From NCBI RefSeq assembly GCF_001544835.2, contig NZ_FCNX02000002.1, positions 248,001-312,000 on the forward strand: a stretch of DNA of 64,000 bases, read 5' to 3'. Positions 8,266 through 17,620 of the stretch are shown here, piece by piece. Source of the DNA: Caballeronia fortuita (GTDB lineage: Bacteria; Pseudomonadota; Gammaproteobacteria; Burkholderiales; Burkholderiaceae). Below the pieces are notes generated by a model, which saw only the letters and a list, made by a program, of their open reading frames with translations, was not told where the DNA came from and did not search any database. Position numbers and translations under genes: made by a program. Each line of letters opens with the position of its first letter. Position 1 is the first letter of the stretch.

Positions 8266-9213
8266 ATGACTTCACGCTTCTTCAAACCGCGCCGCCTCGC
8301 GCATGCCAACATCTTCGTCGGCGACTATCAGCGCGCCAGCGACTACTATCGCGACGTCTTCGGCTTCGAAGAGGTCTATAACCAGCCGGACAACAAGGCG
8401 AGTTTCATCAGCAACGGCAACACATACCACGACTTTGCACTGGTCGATATCAACAGCCGGTATGCGAAGCCGGGACAGCAGCCGGGACTCAACCACGTCG
8501 CGTTCGAAGTGGAAAGCGAAGCGGCGCTCGTGGAAGGCTATCGCGCGGCGGTGGCGGCGGGCGTCGTGTATCGTTCGACGGAAGATCACGACGTCGCGCA
8601 TTCGCTCTATCAAAAGGATCCGGACGGCAACGAAGTCGAGATTTACGCGGACGTGGTGCAAGATTGGCGCTCTGCACGCAAAGGCTCGTTCAGCAAGAAG
8701 AAGCCAAAGTGGGTGCCGGGCGAAACCAATGTTCCGATTGCTCAACCGCTCTTTCCTGTCGATCCCGAGATTCGGGTCGTCGATGCTGCGCTCGTTCACG
8801 CCCGCCGCGTGTCGCACGTTGCGCTGATCGCGCAGGACTTCGAGGCCATGTTCGATTTCTATACGGACATCGTCGGGCTTAGTGTGGTCGCCGGTGGCCG
8901 CGATCGCGCGTTCGCGCTGCTTGCGGGCACGCACAGCATGGGAGATCTCGCGTTGTACCGCAGCGATGTGGAATCGCATATGCGGATGCATCACATCGGC
9001 GTGGAAGTCAGTTCGGAAGCTGATCTGGATGCCGCGCTGGAGGGCATCGAGCGTTCCGGCGGAAAGCTGATCGCCGCGCACGATCACGCCGCGCGCCGCG
9101 TGGTCTTGGTGCACGATCCTGATGGCTTGCCGATACAGCTGTATGTGAACCGCGACTGGACCGTCGATACGATTCGCAGCATCGACGCGAAGCTCGCGCC
9201 GTTCCTTATCTAG
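8266..9213 (+). CDS. Two-domain VOC family protein (extradiol-dioxygenase-like)
   Basis: 315 residues built from two vicinal-oxygen-chelate modules. The first (about 1-135) keeps a metal triad: His in RLAHANIFVGDY, His in LNHVAFEVESE and Glu in DGNEVEIYAD. The second (about 175-310) keeps two His (RVSHVALIAQDF, MHHIGVEV) but has Gln in PIQLYVNRD where a ligand Glu is expected. Classical type I extradiol dioxygenases hold iron in the C-terminal module, so this protein looks reversed and may be a dioxygenase, isomerase or lyase of another kind. It follows the aspartate-dehydrogenase-like gene in an operon. Confidence 0.8.
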   Translation: MTSRFFKPRRLAHANIFVGDYQRASDYYRDVFGFEEVYNQPDNKASFISNGNTYHDFALVDINSRYAKPGQQPGLNHVAFEVESEAALVEGYRAAVAAGVVYRSTEDHDVAHSLYQKDPDGNEVEIYADVVQDWRSARKGSFSKKKPKWVPGETNVPIAQPLFPVDPEIRVVDAALVHARRVSHVALIAQDFEAMFDFYTDIVGLSVVAGGRDRAFALLAGTHSMGDLALYRSDVESHMRMHHIGVEVSSEADLDAALEGIERSGGKLIAAHDHAARRVVLVHDPDGLPIQLYVNRDWTVDTIRSIDAKLAPFLI

Positions 9214-9223
9214 CCTTGGAAGA

Positions 9224-10225
9224 CTAGAGATCGGCTTCGCTCAGCGAAGCGGTCTCTTTGAGCGTTTGCTGTTCATCGCGCTGCGCAAACAGCCAATCGC
9301 GAAAGGCGCGCACGGTCGCCGAGTCGGCCTGATGTTCGCGGCACAGAATGTGATACGCGCCCGCGCTTTCATGCTCCAGTTCCAGCGGCACGACGAGACG
9401 CCCGGCCTGAATGTCCGGTGCCGCCAGCATGCGCGGCACGAGCGCCACGCCGCGCCCGGCGAGCGCCGCATCCAGCACCATGAAGAAGTGTCCGTAAGCG
9501 TGATTGTGCGCGGCGATATCGTATTCGACGCCGCTTGCACGGAACCAGTCGGGCCACGCATGCACGCGCGTCGCCATATGCAGCAACGGAAGTTGCAGAA
9601 GCTCGCGCGCCTCATGCACTTGCGCGACGCCTTTCATCAGTTCGGGACTGCACACCGGCACCAGGACGTCCGGCAACAGCCGATACGCGCGCACATTGCT
9701 CCAGTCCTCCGCCATCTGCAGGCTGATGCGAGGACGCATGGCGGGATCGACATCGGCACCGGGATCGCTGTCGGGAATCACGCCCACGCGAATGGCGACA
9801 TCGATATCCTCGCGCCAGAAGTTCACCGGACGGATCGACGTGATAAGCCGCACTTCGATATCCGGATGCTCGATTGCGAAGTGCGGCAGGCGCGGGATGA
9901 GCCAGCGCATCGCGAAGGTCGGCAGCACATTCACGTTGAGGATGCGATGCCGGTCGCGATTGACGAGTCGCAGCGTCGCTTGTTCGATGCGATCGAACGC
10001 ATCGCGCACCACGGGCAGATATTCACGCCCGTGCTCCGTCAGTTCGATGGTTCGGGTGAGCCGCCTGAACAGAGGCACGCCGAACGACTCCTCGAGCAGT
10101 TTGATCTGACGGCTGATCGCACCTTGCGTGACGAACAGTTCTTCCGCTGCGCGGCTGAAGTTGAGATGCCGCGCCGCCGCTTCGAAGGCGCGCAGAGCGT
10201 TCATGCTGGGCAGTCGGCGAGACAT
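9224..10225 (-). CDS. LysR-type transcriptional regulator, GcvA-like
   Basis: 333 residues. The N-terminal winged helix reads MNALRAFEAAARHLNFSRAA, then the recognition helix VTQGAISRQIKLLE; the dimerisation helix and periplasmic-binding-like effector domain follow. The N-terminal pattern is that of the GcvA/AmpR branch. It is convergent with the VOC gene (10 bases between stops) and is the only regulator in the left catabolic island, so it is the prime candidate for the two inverted-repeat operators. Its own upstream region near 10250-10265 has only a weak half-site with GAGGTCAT. Effector unknown. Confidence 0.9.
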   Translation of the reverse strand: MSRRLPSMNALRAFEAAARHLNFSRAAEELFVTQGAISRQIKLLEESFGVPLFRRLTRTIELTEHGREYLPVVRDAFDRIEQATLRLVNRDRHRILNVNVLPTFAMRWLIPRLPHFAIEHPDIEVRLITSIRPVNFWREDIDVAIRVGVIPDSDPGADVDPAMRPRISLQMAEDWSNVRAYRLLPDVLVPVCSPELMKGVAQVHEARELLQLPLLHMATRVHAWPDWFRASGVEYDIAAHNHAYGHFFMVLDAALAGRGVALVPRMLAAPDIQAGRLVVPLELEHESAGAYHILCREHQADSATVRAFRDWLFAQRDEQQTLKETASLSEADL

Positions 10226-10955
10226 CGGTTCCTCGTTTTACATTGCATAGTCATACGAGGTCATTATTCCGCGCCAAAAATCATTTCAAAAACCGATAGC
10301 GGAACAGAATGACTGCTACTGGCCGGCACCTGTCCGACGCCCTACGCTTGCAGATCGGCCTTTGCCGACGTTCGCGCTTGCGCCTGCGCCTGCGCCGCTC
10401 ACGCTGGCCATATTCAAAGTAGCGTGTTACGCAGGCGTCGGCGTCGTGTACTTCCTCATCTCGGCGATCTGGCTGTCGGCGGGAAATTGGGCGCAATCGA
10501 GCCAGCGCGTCGTGAGCGAACGTTGCACGGGACACGATCCAACAAGGATGCCGGCTGTGCCTGATCACGCTACAGTTGAGAGAATCCGCATACTTGGACG
10601 GAGGCATTGTCTGCGGAGAAGACGGCGCGATTCATCCACGCGGCGTGAACGTCGGAGTGCCCATGACGCTGGGCCGCAATGCCTATCTCACGCGCAAAGC
10701 GGTATGTTGCCCCACGCGCCGGCGTAAATTTTTTAGTGACGCTGATTTCCACAACCTCGACGTGTCCGCGCCCTCGCGCGCATTCTTCGCCGACAGGTTC
10801 AATGTCAGACCTTGCCCGACTTTCAGACGACGCGCCGGACCCCTTCTACGAGCGCGCGTTCTGCTCCGTGACTTCGTCGACCGCGCGATGGCCACCTTCG
10901 AAGCGAGTGCCGGGTATAGCGGCCGCGCGTTTCCTGTCGTCGGCTGTGAGAGCTT
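10226..10955. other. Long gap without a recognisable gene
   Basis: About 730 bases between the start of the LysR gene and the end of the tripartite-type permease. Short open frames exist on both strands, but none shows a family motif, a good ribosome site or convincing codon use. I see no transposase remnant or RNA gene. The 5' part should contain the LysR promoter. It marks the boundary between the catabolic island and the mevalonate locus. Confidence 0.5.
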
Positions 10956-10991
10956 GTCGTATCTCGACAGGACACTCCGTCGAGATACGAC
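10956..10991 (-). terminator. Strong hairpin after the leftward mevalonate operon
   Basis: Perfect 13-bp stem: arms 10956-10968 (GTCGTATCTCGAC) and 10979-10991, loop of 10 bases. It begins 10 bases past the stop of the TctA-type gene. There is no T tract on the minus strand, so it may act as an RNA-stabilising 3' hairpin or a Rho-assisted stop rather than a classic intrinsic terminator. Confidence 0.5.
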
Positions 10992-11000
10992 TTCTTCGTC

Positions 11001-12386
11001 TTACGCGCCAAATGCCTTCGTGAGTGCGGGCACGCTCAACACCGCCGTGTAATAGCCCATGAACTGCACGCCAGTATTGAAGCCGAAGTTGCGGGACAGC
11101 AATCCGCCGAGCAAGCCCACGCTCAGAATCACGAGCAGACCGAGCAACTGCCCTTCCCACACGCTGATCACGACGATCAGGCCGACGAACGTCGCGATGA
11201 TCGCCTCGTGACTCAGCTTCCTCGCGACGAACGATGCCGCGCGATGCGCGTAGTTCATCGAAAGCGGATACGCGACGAGCGCCGCGAGCACGACCGCAAG
11301 CAGGCCGAAGCCGAGGAACTGCCACGTCGTCATCAACGTATGCAGATTGTTGATATGGCCGGTCGCCGTATCGACGAAAAAGCGCGGCGGCGCGTTGAAT
11401 AGCGGCGCAGCCGGTCCCGCCGCGACGGGACTCAGCGGCAGACCGAACGCGATCAGCGGAATCAGCGCTTCGGCGATGTACGTGGCTTCGGTCACGCCGT
11501 TGCGCGCGGAGATCACCGTCGTCAGGCGATGATACGCATGCTTCACACGCGAGCCGACGAGTTCGCCGAGCACGACCGTCATCGCGACCGGGCTGAACAC
11601 GAACGTCGCGCTGGATATCGCCGCCGTGGCCGCGACCCAGCCGCGCTGCTGTCCGTCGAGCACTTTCATCGGATTGGGGAAGTAGCCGCTCCAGCCCTTC
11701 ACGTCGGGCGCAAGCGAGAACGTTCGCACGCGTTCGCGGCGCATGCGGGCGCGATCAGCCGGCGAGAGTATCGAAAACAGATCGGCGATGAGCGGCCCGA
11801 TCGCGATGCCGAGGAAGTAGCTCACCGATAGCTTCACGCCATATTTGCCCGTGAGCGCCTGAAGGCCGACGATCACCAGCACGAACGGCACGAGGAGAAA
11901 CACCGAGGCCCATCGACCCGACGAAAAGAACGCGATTGCCACCGATGCCGCGAGAAACACCCACGGCGCGGCCTTCGTGATGACCGGACCGAACGGCGCG
12001 AGCAGCACGGCGAACAGCACTGCGAGCGGCACGGCGACGAACGCCGCGACGATCGCGCCCGAGATCATCTTGCGCAGGGCGATATGCGGCACGCCGAGAT
12101 TGCGCAGCATCGTCGCCTGTTGCAGCAGGGGCGTGGCGAGCGTGTCGCCGGGAATGCCGAGCAAGGCAGTCGGAATCGCGTGCGTCATGTGCTTCGACAC
12201 CGCGCCCGCCATGAAGAACGAAAACACGCCGACGGGCGGCACGCCGAGCAGCACGACGAGCAAGGTGAGCGGCGCGAGCGTCGTGGTTTCATCGGTGCCC
12301 GAAATGAGGCCGATGCCGGAAAACACGATCGCGCCGATGAGTCCCATGCCGAGCGCGACGAGCAGCTGAGTGACGAACGGTTCCAT
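11001..12386 (-). CDS. TctA-family (tripartite tricarboxylate type) permease
   Basis: 461 residues, very hydrophobic. The family signature is seen in GIGLISGTDETTTLAPLTLL near the start and MTHAIPTALLGIPGDTLATP around residues 86-105, where TctA proteins carry the GIPGD motif. Members are sodium-coupled carboxylate importers. It is somewhat shorter than the usual 500 residues. It follows the small membrane protein gene with a 1-base stop/start overlap (TGATG) and has AAGGAG upstream. No extracytoplasmic TctC protein is encoded nearby. Linkage to HMG-CoA reductase and lyase genes suggests that it imports mevalonate or a similar hydroxy acid (inference). Confidence 0.85.
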   Translation of the reverse strand: MEPFVTQLLVALGMGLIGAIVFSGIGLISGTDETTTLAPLTLLVVLLGVPPVGVFSFFMAGAVSKHMTHAIPTALLGIPGDTLATPLLQQATMLRNLGVPHIALRKMISGAIVAAFVAVPLAVLFAVLLAPFGPVITKAAPWVFLAASVAIAFFSSGRWASVFLLVPFVLVIVGLQALTGKYGVKLSVSYFLGIAIGPLIADLFSILSPADRARMRRERVRTFSLAPDVKGWSGYFPNPMKVLDGQQRGWVAATAAISSATFVFSPVAMTVVLGELVGSRVKHAYHRLTTVISARNGVTEATYIAEALIPLIAFGLPLSPVAAGPAAPLFNAPPRFFVDTATGHINNLHTLMTTWQFLGFGLLAVVLAALVAYPLSMNYAHRAASFVARKLSHEAIIATFVGLIVVISVWEGQLLGLLVILSVGLLGGLLSRNFGFNTGVQFMGYYTAVLSVPALTKAFGA

Positions 12387-12868
12387 CAGCGCGCTCCTTC
12401 GCGTTTTTCATCGCGTTGTTCATATTCGGCGAAAAGCTCGTAGAGACCGAGTTCCTTCATCTCCGCGACGACCGAAGGCGGCAGATCCGCGACGCGCCCG
12501 ATTCCGCCCGCTTCGTTCGCGAGCTGCTTCAGCACTTCCTCGCGTCCCGCCGCGCCGTGCGCTTCCTCGACCACTTCGCGCTTCGGCTTGAAGAGCTTCG
12601 CGCAGACCGCGCCCGCGATCAGGCATCCGGCGAGGCCGACGAGCATCGCGTAAGCGCGGGCCATCGCGGCATCGGGCACATAAGCGGCGAGCACGCGATT
12701 CGCGACGGCGAACGCGCCGTAGCTGATTCCGATGCCGAGCACGACCGACCACGCGAGATGCCGCGTATCGACGGTATCGCCCCAGATTTCGACGAGCCGA
12801 TACTCCGTCGTTTCGGCGCTTTGCGAAAGCGCCCGGCCGCGCTCGTGCGCGGCGAGTTGCTGTTCCAT
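12386..12868 (-). CDS. Small membrane protein, likely accessory subunit of the TctA-type permease
   Basis: 160 residues with two predicted membrane segments (about 40-62, HLAWSVVLGIGISYGAF..., and about 72-95, AYAMLVGLAGCLIAGAVCA). A charged cytoplasmic tail follows, rich in Glu and Lys, ending EYEQRDEKREGAR. The start is the ATG with AAGGAGGAG just upstream; a longer frame from 12937 would overlap the lyase gene. Position and topology suggest the small TctB-like partner of the permease, but it has only two helices instead of four and I see no TctB signature. It lies between the HMG-CoA lyase and permease genes in one leftward operon. Confidence 0.65.
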   Translation of the reverse strand: MEQQLAAHERGRALSQSAETTEYRLVEIWGDTVDTRHLAWSVVLGIGISYGAFAVANRVLAAYVPDAAMARAYAMLVGLAGCLIAGAVCAKLFKPKREVVEEAHGAAGREEVLKQLANEAGGIGRVADLPPSVVAEMKELGLYELFAEYEQRDEKREGAR

Positions 12869-12890
12869 GTCTCCTCCTTGAATGGAGTTA

Positions 12891-13829
12891 TCAAATGCAC
12901 TGCTTTTCTTGTCGCTGACGCTTGGCTTCGAGCGCACGCGCCACGCGCGACGACGTTTCGCGCTTCAATGCCGTCGAAATGAACGCGCCCGCTTGCGCAA
13001 GACCGTTCAGATCGATGCCCGTTTCGATGCCCATGCCCTCGCACAAATAGACGATGTCCTCCGTTGCGGCGTTGCCCGTCGCGCCCGGCGAATAAGGACA
13101 TCCGCCGATGCCCGATACGGAGCCGTCGAACACGGCGACGCCACGTTGCAGCGCCGCGTGGACGTTCGCGGCGGCCATGCCCCACGTATCGTGGAAGTGA
13201 CCGGCGAGCGCATCGACGGGAATGTGCTCGATGCACGCATCGAGCATCGCCTGGGTCTTTCGTGGCGTGCCCGCGCCGATGGTATCGCCCAGACTGATCT
13301 CGTAGCAGCCCATGTCGAAGAGCGTCTTGGCGACGCGCGCCACGGCTTGCGGCGCGATCTCGCCTTCGAACGGGCACCCGAGCACGCAGGATACATAGCC
13401 GCGAATGCGCACGTTCGCCTCGCGCGCCGCCACGATCACCGGTTCGAAGCGCGCGATGCTCTCGTCGATCGAACAGTTGATGTTCTTCTGCGAGAACGAT
13501 TCGGATGCCGCCGCGAAGACCGCGATTTCATCGACATGCGATGCGAGCGCGGCGTCGAGCCCCTTCATGTTCGGCACGAGCGCGGCGAGCGTCGTGCGCG
13601 TGGCGCGTGCCTTGTCGCGCACGCGTTCGAGCACTTGCGCGCCATCGGCCATTTGCGGCACCCATTTCGGCGATACGAACGAAGCGGCTTCGACATAGCG
13701 CACGCCCGCATCGATCAGGCGTTCGATGAGCTCGGCCTTCACATCCGCCGATACGTGCGACGGTTCGTTCTGCAAGCCATCGCGCGGACCGACTTCGACG
13801 ATGCGAACGCGCTTTGGCAGCTCATTCAT
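12891..13829 (-). CDS. mvaB: Hydroxymethylglutaryl-CoA lyase
   Basis: 312 residues, the usual bacterial length. It cleaves HMG-CoA to acetyl-CoA and acetoacetate. The sequence shows [11 protein letters not shown] with the metal/catalytic Asp17, HFHDTWG with His211 and His213 as metal ligands, and the signature loop [14 protein letters not shown] with catalytic Cys244. It overlaps the end of the HMG-CoA reductase gene by 8 bases. Together these two enzymes form the mevalonate degradation route described for Pseudomonas mevalonii. Leucine degradation, the other home of this enzyme, is unlikely here because no isovaleryl- or methylcrotonyl-CoA genes are adjacent. Confidence 0.94.
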   Translation of the reverse strand: MNELPKRVRIVEVGPRDGLQNEPSHVSADVKAELIERLIDAGVRYVEAASFVSPKWVPQMADGAQVLERVRDKARATRTTLAALVPNMKGLDAALASHVDEIAVFAAASESFSQKNINCSIDESIARFEPVIVAAREANVRIRGYVSCVLGCPFEGEIAPQAVARVAKTLFDMGCYEISLGDTIGAGTPRKTQAMLDACIEHIPVDALAGHFHDTWGMAAANVHAALQRGVAVFDGSVSGIGGCPYSPGATGNAATEDIVYLCEGMGIETGIDLNGLAQAGAFISTALKRETSSRVARALEAKRQRQEKQCI

Positions 13830-15105
13830 CGCGCGGCCCTTGCAGAAGACTCATGCCGTAATCGACGCTCACGTTGCGCGCCGCGACCATCTTCTTCACG
13901 ACCCAGTCGATATCCGCGCCGCTCGCCCCCGCTGCCAGCGCGATGTTGCGCGCGTGCAGCGCCATGTGTCCGCGCTGGATGCCCTCCGTCGAGAGCGCAC
14001 GCAACGCGCCCATGTTCTGCGCGAGACCGACCGCGACCGCGATCTCGCCGAGTTCCTGCGCCGAGCTGACATTCATGATCTTCAATGCGAGACGAGCGAG
14101 CGGATGCGTCTTCGTCGCGCCGCCGACGAGTCCGACGGGCATCGGCATCTCGATCGTGCCGACGAGGTCGCCGTTGTTCGCCACTTCCCACGTCGTCAGC
14201 GACGTATAGCGCCCGCCGCGGCTCGCGTAGGCGTGCGCGCCCGCTTCGACCGCGCGCCAGTCGTTACCCGTCGCGACGATCACCGGATCGATGCCGTTCA
14301 TGATGCCCTTGTTGTGCGTGGCGGCGCGGTACGGATCGATCGCCGCGAACAGATACGCATCGACGACGCCGGCGATCACGTCCTCGCCCGCGTATTCCTT
14401 CGTTTGCAGCGTGGCCGCACTGTAGCGCACTTGCGCGCGTGCAAGGCGCAAGTCCGCGAGGTTGGACAGGATGCGCAGACGCACCTTGCCGCCCGTGATT
14501 TCTTCCATGCGGCCCGCGACTGTTTCGGCCATCGTGTTGACGGTGTTCGCGCCCATCGCGTCGCGCACGTCGACGATCAGATGCGCGACGATCATCGCGC
14601 CGCGCGGCGTGTCCGGAAACACGTGCACCTCGATGTCGCGACAGCCGCCGCCCAGGCCGATCAGCACCTTGTCGCGCGCGTTCGCCATCTCGATCAGTTC
14701 GTCGCGATGCTTGAGAATCGCGAGCCGCGCGCCATACGGGTCGGACACGCCGACGATCTGCACCTGCGCGCGCATCAACGGCCCGGTGCTCGACGTGCGA
14801 AAACCGCCCGCCTCACGCGAGAGCTTCGCCATGAACGACGCCGCAGCGACGATCGACGGCTCTTCGACCGCCATCGGCACCAGAACGTCGCGGCCGTTGA
14901 TCTGGAAGTAACCGGCCACCGCCATCGGCAGTTCGAACGTGCCGACGACGTTTTCGATCATGCCGTTCGCGGTATCGAGCGGCAGCGCGCCGGGTTTCGC
15001 GAGCAGCGCGTGCTCGGCGTCATCGAGATCCGCCGCCTTCGCGATGTGTGAAAGGCGTTGCGCGGGTGACATCGCGCGAAAATTCGGCAACTTCGAATCG
15101 ATCAT
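13822..15105 (-). CDS. mvaA: Hydroxymethylglutaryl-CoA reductase, class II, degradative
   Basis: 427 residues, against 428 for the Pseudomonas mevalonii enzyme. The four catalytic residues sit one position earlier than in that enzyme: Glu82 ([11 protein letters not shown]), Lys266 ([11 protein letters not shown]), Asp282 ([12 protein letters not shown]) and His380 ([11 protein letters not shown]). Class II enzymes work mainly in the oxidative direction, turning mevalonate, CoA and NAD into HMG-CoA. The ATG at 15105 is preceded by AGAGGAAG. It is the first gene of the leftward operon, divergent from a MocR-type regulator across a gap with repeated TGTACC elements. Confidence 0.95.
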   Translation of the reverse strand: MIDSKLPNFRAMSPAQRLSHIAKAADLDDAEHALLAKPGALPLDTANGMIENVVGTFELPMAVAGYFQINGRDVLVPMAVEEPSIVAAASFMAKLSREAGGFRTSSTGPLMRAQVQIVGVSDPYGARLAILKHRDELIEMANARDKVLIGLGGGCRDIEVHVFPDTPRGAMIVAHLIVDVRDAMGANTVNTMAETVAGRMEEITGGKVRLRILSNLADLRLARAQVRYSAATLQTKEYAGEDVIAGVVDAYLFAAIDPYRAATHNKGIMNGIDPVIVATGNDWRAVEAGAHAYASRGGRYTSLTTWEVANNGDLVGTIEMPMPVGLVGGATKTHPLARLALKIMNVSSAQELGEIAVAVGLAQNMGALRALSTEGIQRGHMALHARNIALAAGASGADIDWVVKKMVAARNVSVDYGMSLLQGPRDE

Positions 15106-15193
15106 GTGTCTTCCTCTTCTGTCCGGATGTGTGTCGTGAGTATTTCCTTTCGATGCTTGCAGCAACGCACCGGGTGAGCGAATAATAGGCTGA

Positions 15194-15247
15194 CTGTACC
15201 CATTGCAAAGGTACAATTCCGACAAACAGTGATTTTGCTGTACCCAT
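15194..15247. promoter_or_regulatory. Putative MocR-type operator: two direct CTGTACCCAT repeats plus an inverted TGTACC half-site
   Basis: CTGTACCCAT occurs at 15194-15203 and 15238-15247, 44 bases apart start to start (about four helical turns). An inverted GGTACA lies at about 15209-15214 between them. Two direct repeats, sometimes with an inverted third, is the operator pattern known for GabR, TauR and PdxR. The site lies in the 175-base gap shared by the HMG-CoA reductase gene and the divergent MocR-type gene. Confidence 0.55.
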
Positions 15248-15280
15248 GACAGCAGGATCATTTCCGACCAGGTCGATACG

Positions 15281-16657
15281 ATGCGTCATGAGAAGCCGAG
15301 CCTGTCTGCAACACTCGCGGACAATCTCGCCAGACAGATCACCGAAGGTGTCCTGCGCGCGGGCGACAAACTCCCGTCGATCAGGGAATACGCTGAGGCG
15401 AACGGTTGCGCAAAGAACACCGTTATCAGCGCGTTCGACATGCTGACGGCGAACGGACTCATCGAACCGCGACGCGGCGCGGGCTTTTTCGTCGCGAGCG
15501 TGGCGAGGCCGCAGCAACACGACGAAGATGCGCCGACGCTCGATCGCGCGATGGATTCGGTCTGGCTCATGCGCGAACAGTTACAGAGCAAGCCGGACTT
15601 TCTCAATCTCGGTGAAGGATTTCCGCCCGTTGCCTGGCTCGAGGAGACGCGGCTCGATCACTTCCACCAGCGCGTGGTGCGAACCGGTGTCGCGTCGCTG
15701 TTTCGTTACGGCAGCCGCTTCGGTTATTTGCCCTTGCGTCAGCATCTGCAGCAGAAGCTCGCGGGCTATGAGATCGAAGCCGCGCCGCAACAGATCGTCC
15801 TCACGCACGGCGCGAATCAGGCGATGGACATGGTCGTGCGTTACTTCGTGCGGCCGGGTGACACGGTGCTCGTCGACGATCCCGGCTATTACGCGCTGTT
15901 CGGCAAGCTGAAACTGTCGGGCGCGAATATCGTCGGCGTGCCGCGCGCGGTGGACGGGCCGGACATCGCGGCGCTGGAGGAGCGGTTACGAGCCCATCGG
16001 CCGCGGCTCTTCTTCACGCAATCGGTCGGACACAATCCGACGGCGACGGACATCAGCGCGGCGAAGGCGCATCGCGTCCTGCAACTGGCGGAAGCGCACG
16101 ATCTGATCGTCGTCGAGAACGACGCCCTCGCCGATCTCAAGCCGCGATCGGCGACGCGCATCAGCGCACTGGATGAACTGCGGCGCACGATTTATATCGG
16201 CAGTTTTTCGAAGTCGGTGTCGGCGGCGCTGCGCACGGGCTTTCTCGCCTGCCATGCCGATCTTGCCAGCGATCTCGCCGATGTGAAGATGCTCACGCAC
16301 GTGAGCAGCAGCGAATACTGCGAGCGCACGCTCGATGCGATCGTCAGCGACGGACACTTTCTGCGTCACACGAACCGCTTGCAGGACCGCCTCAAACGCG
16401 CGACTGCGACGGGCGTCGAAGCGTTGACGCGTCTGAACGCGACCATCTTCAAGGTCAGCGATCAGAGTCTTTATCTATGGGCGCGCTTGCCGGCTTGCGA
16501 CGACTCGATAGCGTTCGCGAAAGAGATGCTCGACAAGCATGTCATCCTCGCGCCGGGGACGATCTTCTCAGCGCAGCCGAATATCGTTTCCCCGTGGTTT
16601 CGTTTCAATGTCGCGTATCTCGGCGATCCGCGATTCGAGAAAGCGCTGCCGCGCTAG
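15281..16657 (+). CDS. MocR-type regulator (GntR winged helix fused to aminotransferase-like domain)
   Basis: 458 residues. A GntR winged helix occupies about 1-75 ([20 protein letters not shown], then [13 protein letters not shown]). A class I aminotransferase fold with a PLP-lysine segment [17 protein letters not shown] follows. MocR/GabR regulators bind PLP and a ligand through this domain. The gene is divergent from the mevalonate operon and is its likely regulator. This differs from Pseudomonas mevalonii, where a LysR protein (MvaR) does the job. Effector binding may need an amino compound, or the fold may have been adapted to mevalonate (inference). Confidence 0.88.
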   Translation: MRHEKPSLSATLADNLARQITEGVLRAGDKLPSIREYAEANGCAKNTVISAFDMLTANGLIEPRRGAGFFVASVARPQQHDEDAPTLDRAMDSVWLMREQLQSKPDFLNLGEGFPPVAWLEETRLDHFHQRVVRTGVASLFRYGSRFGYLPLRQHLQQKLAGYEIEAAPQQIVLTHGANQAMDMVVRYFVRPGDTVLVDDPGYYALFGKLKLSGANIVGVPRAVDGPDIAALEERLRAHRPRLFFTQSVGHNPTATDISAAKAHRVLQLAEAHDLIVVENDALADLKPRSATRISALDELRRTIYIGSFSKSVSAALRTGFLACHADLASDLADVKMLTHVSSSEYCERTLDAIVSDGHFLRHTNRLQDRLKRATATGVEALTRLNATIFKVSDQSLYLWARLPACDDSIAFAKEMLDKHVILAPGTIFSAQPNIVSPWFRFNVAYLGDPRFEKALPR

Positions 16658-16859
16658 GCCTTGCTGTTCCGTGTGTCATGCCGGCCATGCAGCGCGCTGC
16701 GGGAGAAGGCGTTGCGCCCGTGCGGAAACAAGCAGCAGATAAGGCAAAAAAATCAGCACGAAGACGAAAGAAAAGACCACGCGGATGGCTCAAGCTCACG
16801 AGGTCGGCCACACCGTCTTTGGCGTCACTCCGTGCCCGAGTCCTCCTGCGCCCCGAACC

Positions 16860-17375
16860 ATGAGCAAGCCACCCCAGGTTTCCGTGAAACTCGAAGAATT
16901 TCGGCTGCAATGGCGCGTGATGACCTTCTACGAGCGCTTCGAGCAGATCGTCGCCCATATCCTGAGCGTCGTGATCTCGGCGATCGTCGTCGTATCGCTG
17001 TGGCAGTTGATTCGGGCGGTCGTGGCGCTAGTGCTGTCCGGGGCACTCGATCCGCTGGATCATGCGATCTTTCAAGCGGTTTTCGGCATGGTGATGACGC
17101 TGTTGATCGCGATGGAATTCAAGCGTTCGATCACCCGCGTCATGTTGAGACGCGATCACATCGTGCAGGTCAAGACAGTGCTCCTCGTGGCGATGCTCGC
17201 GATAGCACGCAAGTTCATCATCCTTGATCCGGCCACGGACCCCGGTCGCATTGCCGCACTCGCGGCAGCCCTGATCGCGCTCGGCATCGTCTATTGGCTC
17301 ATGCGGCAGCGCGACGATCCCATCGATGCGGCGATTGCAGAGCGCGCCGCGCGCAATCGCGAAGAGCGCCCTTGA
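16860..17375 (+). CDS. psiE: PsiE family (phosphate-starvation-inducible) membrane protein
   Basis: About 171 residues with four predicted membrane segments, starting around VAHILSVVISAIVVVSLWQLI and including AIFQAVFGMVMTLLIAMEFKRS. The EFKRSITRVMLRRDHIVQVK stretch, with IARKFIILD after it, is the PsiE hallmark. No strong Shine-Dalgarno is seen, so the start may be the ATG at 16785 (196 residues), 16860, or 16920. PsiE homologues are a recurrent member of heat-resistance islands, and HdeD, Hsp20 and ClpG genes lie just downstream, which fits that setting. Its biochemical role is not known. Confidence 0.75.
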   Translation: MSKPPQVSVKLEEFRLQWRVMTFYERFEQIVAHILSVVISAIVVVSLWQLIRAVVALVLSGALDPLDHAIFQAVFGMVMTLLIAMEFKRSITRVMLRRDHIVQVKTVLLVAMLAIARKFIILDPATDPGRIAALAAALIALGIVYWLMRQRDDPIDAAIAERAARNREERP

Positions 17376-17620
17376 TCTACCTGCGTTCGCTGAAAGGTCC
17401 CCGAGTACCCGCGAGTTTCGCCCGTTCTACGCACAGACCTGCACTCCTTCAAGAATCCCCAAATTCGTCGTTGTGTTTTTGCGCCTCTCGTGCATCAGGG
17501 CGAAGGTGCATTTCCGCCCGGTGACAGTACGGAAAGCATGCGTTACGAATTAGCTTGGACGGAAGCTGAACACTATTATTCAAGGCTTGATAACGATGCC
17601 CGCCCCGAGGGTCGCCTCCA

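Noticed and set aside
10576-11052. Possible gene of 158 codons in the gap after the LysR gene
   Set aside because: No ribosome site, no family motif, and it runs through the hairpin into the permease gene end.
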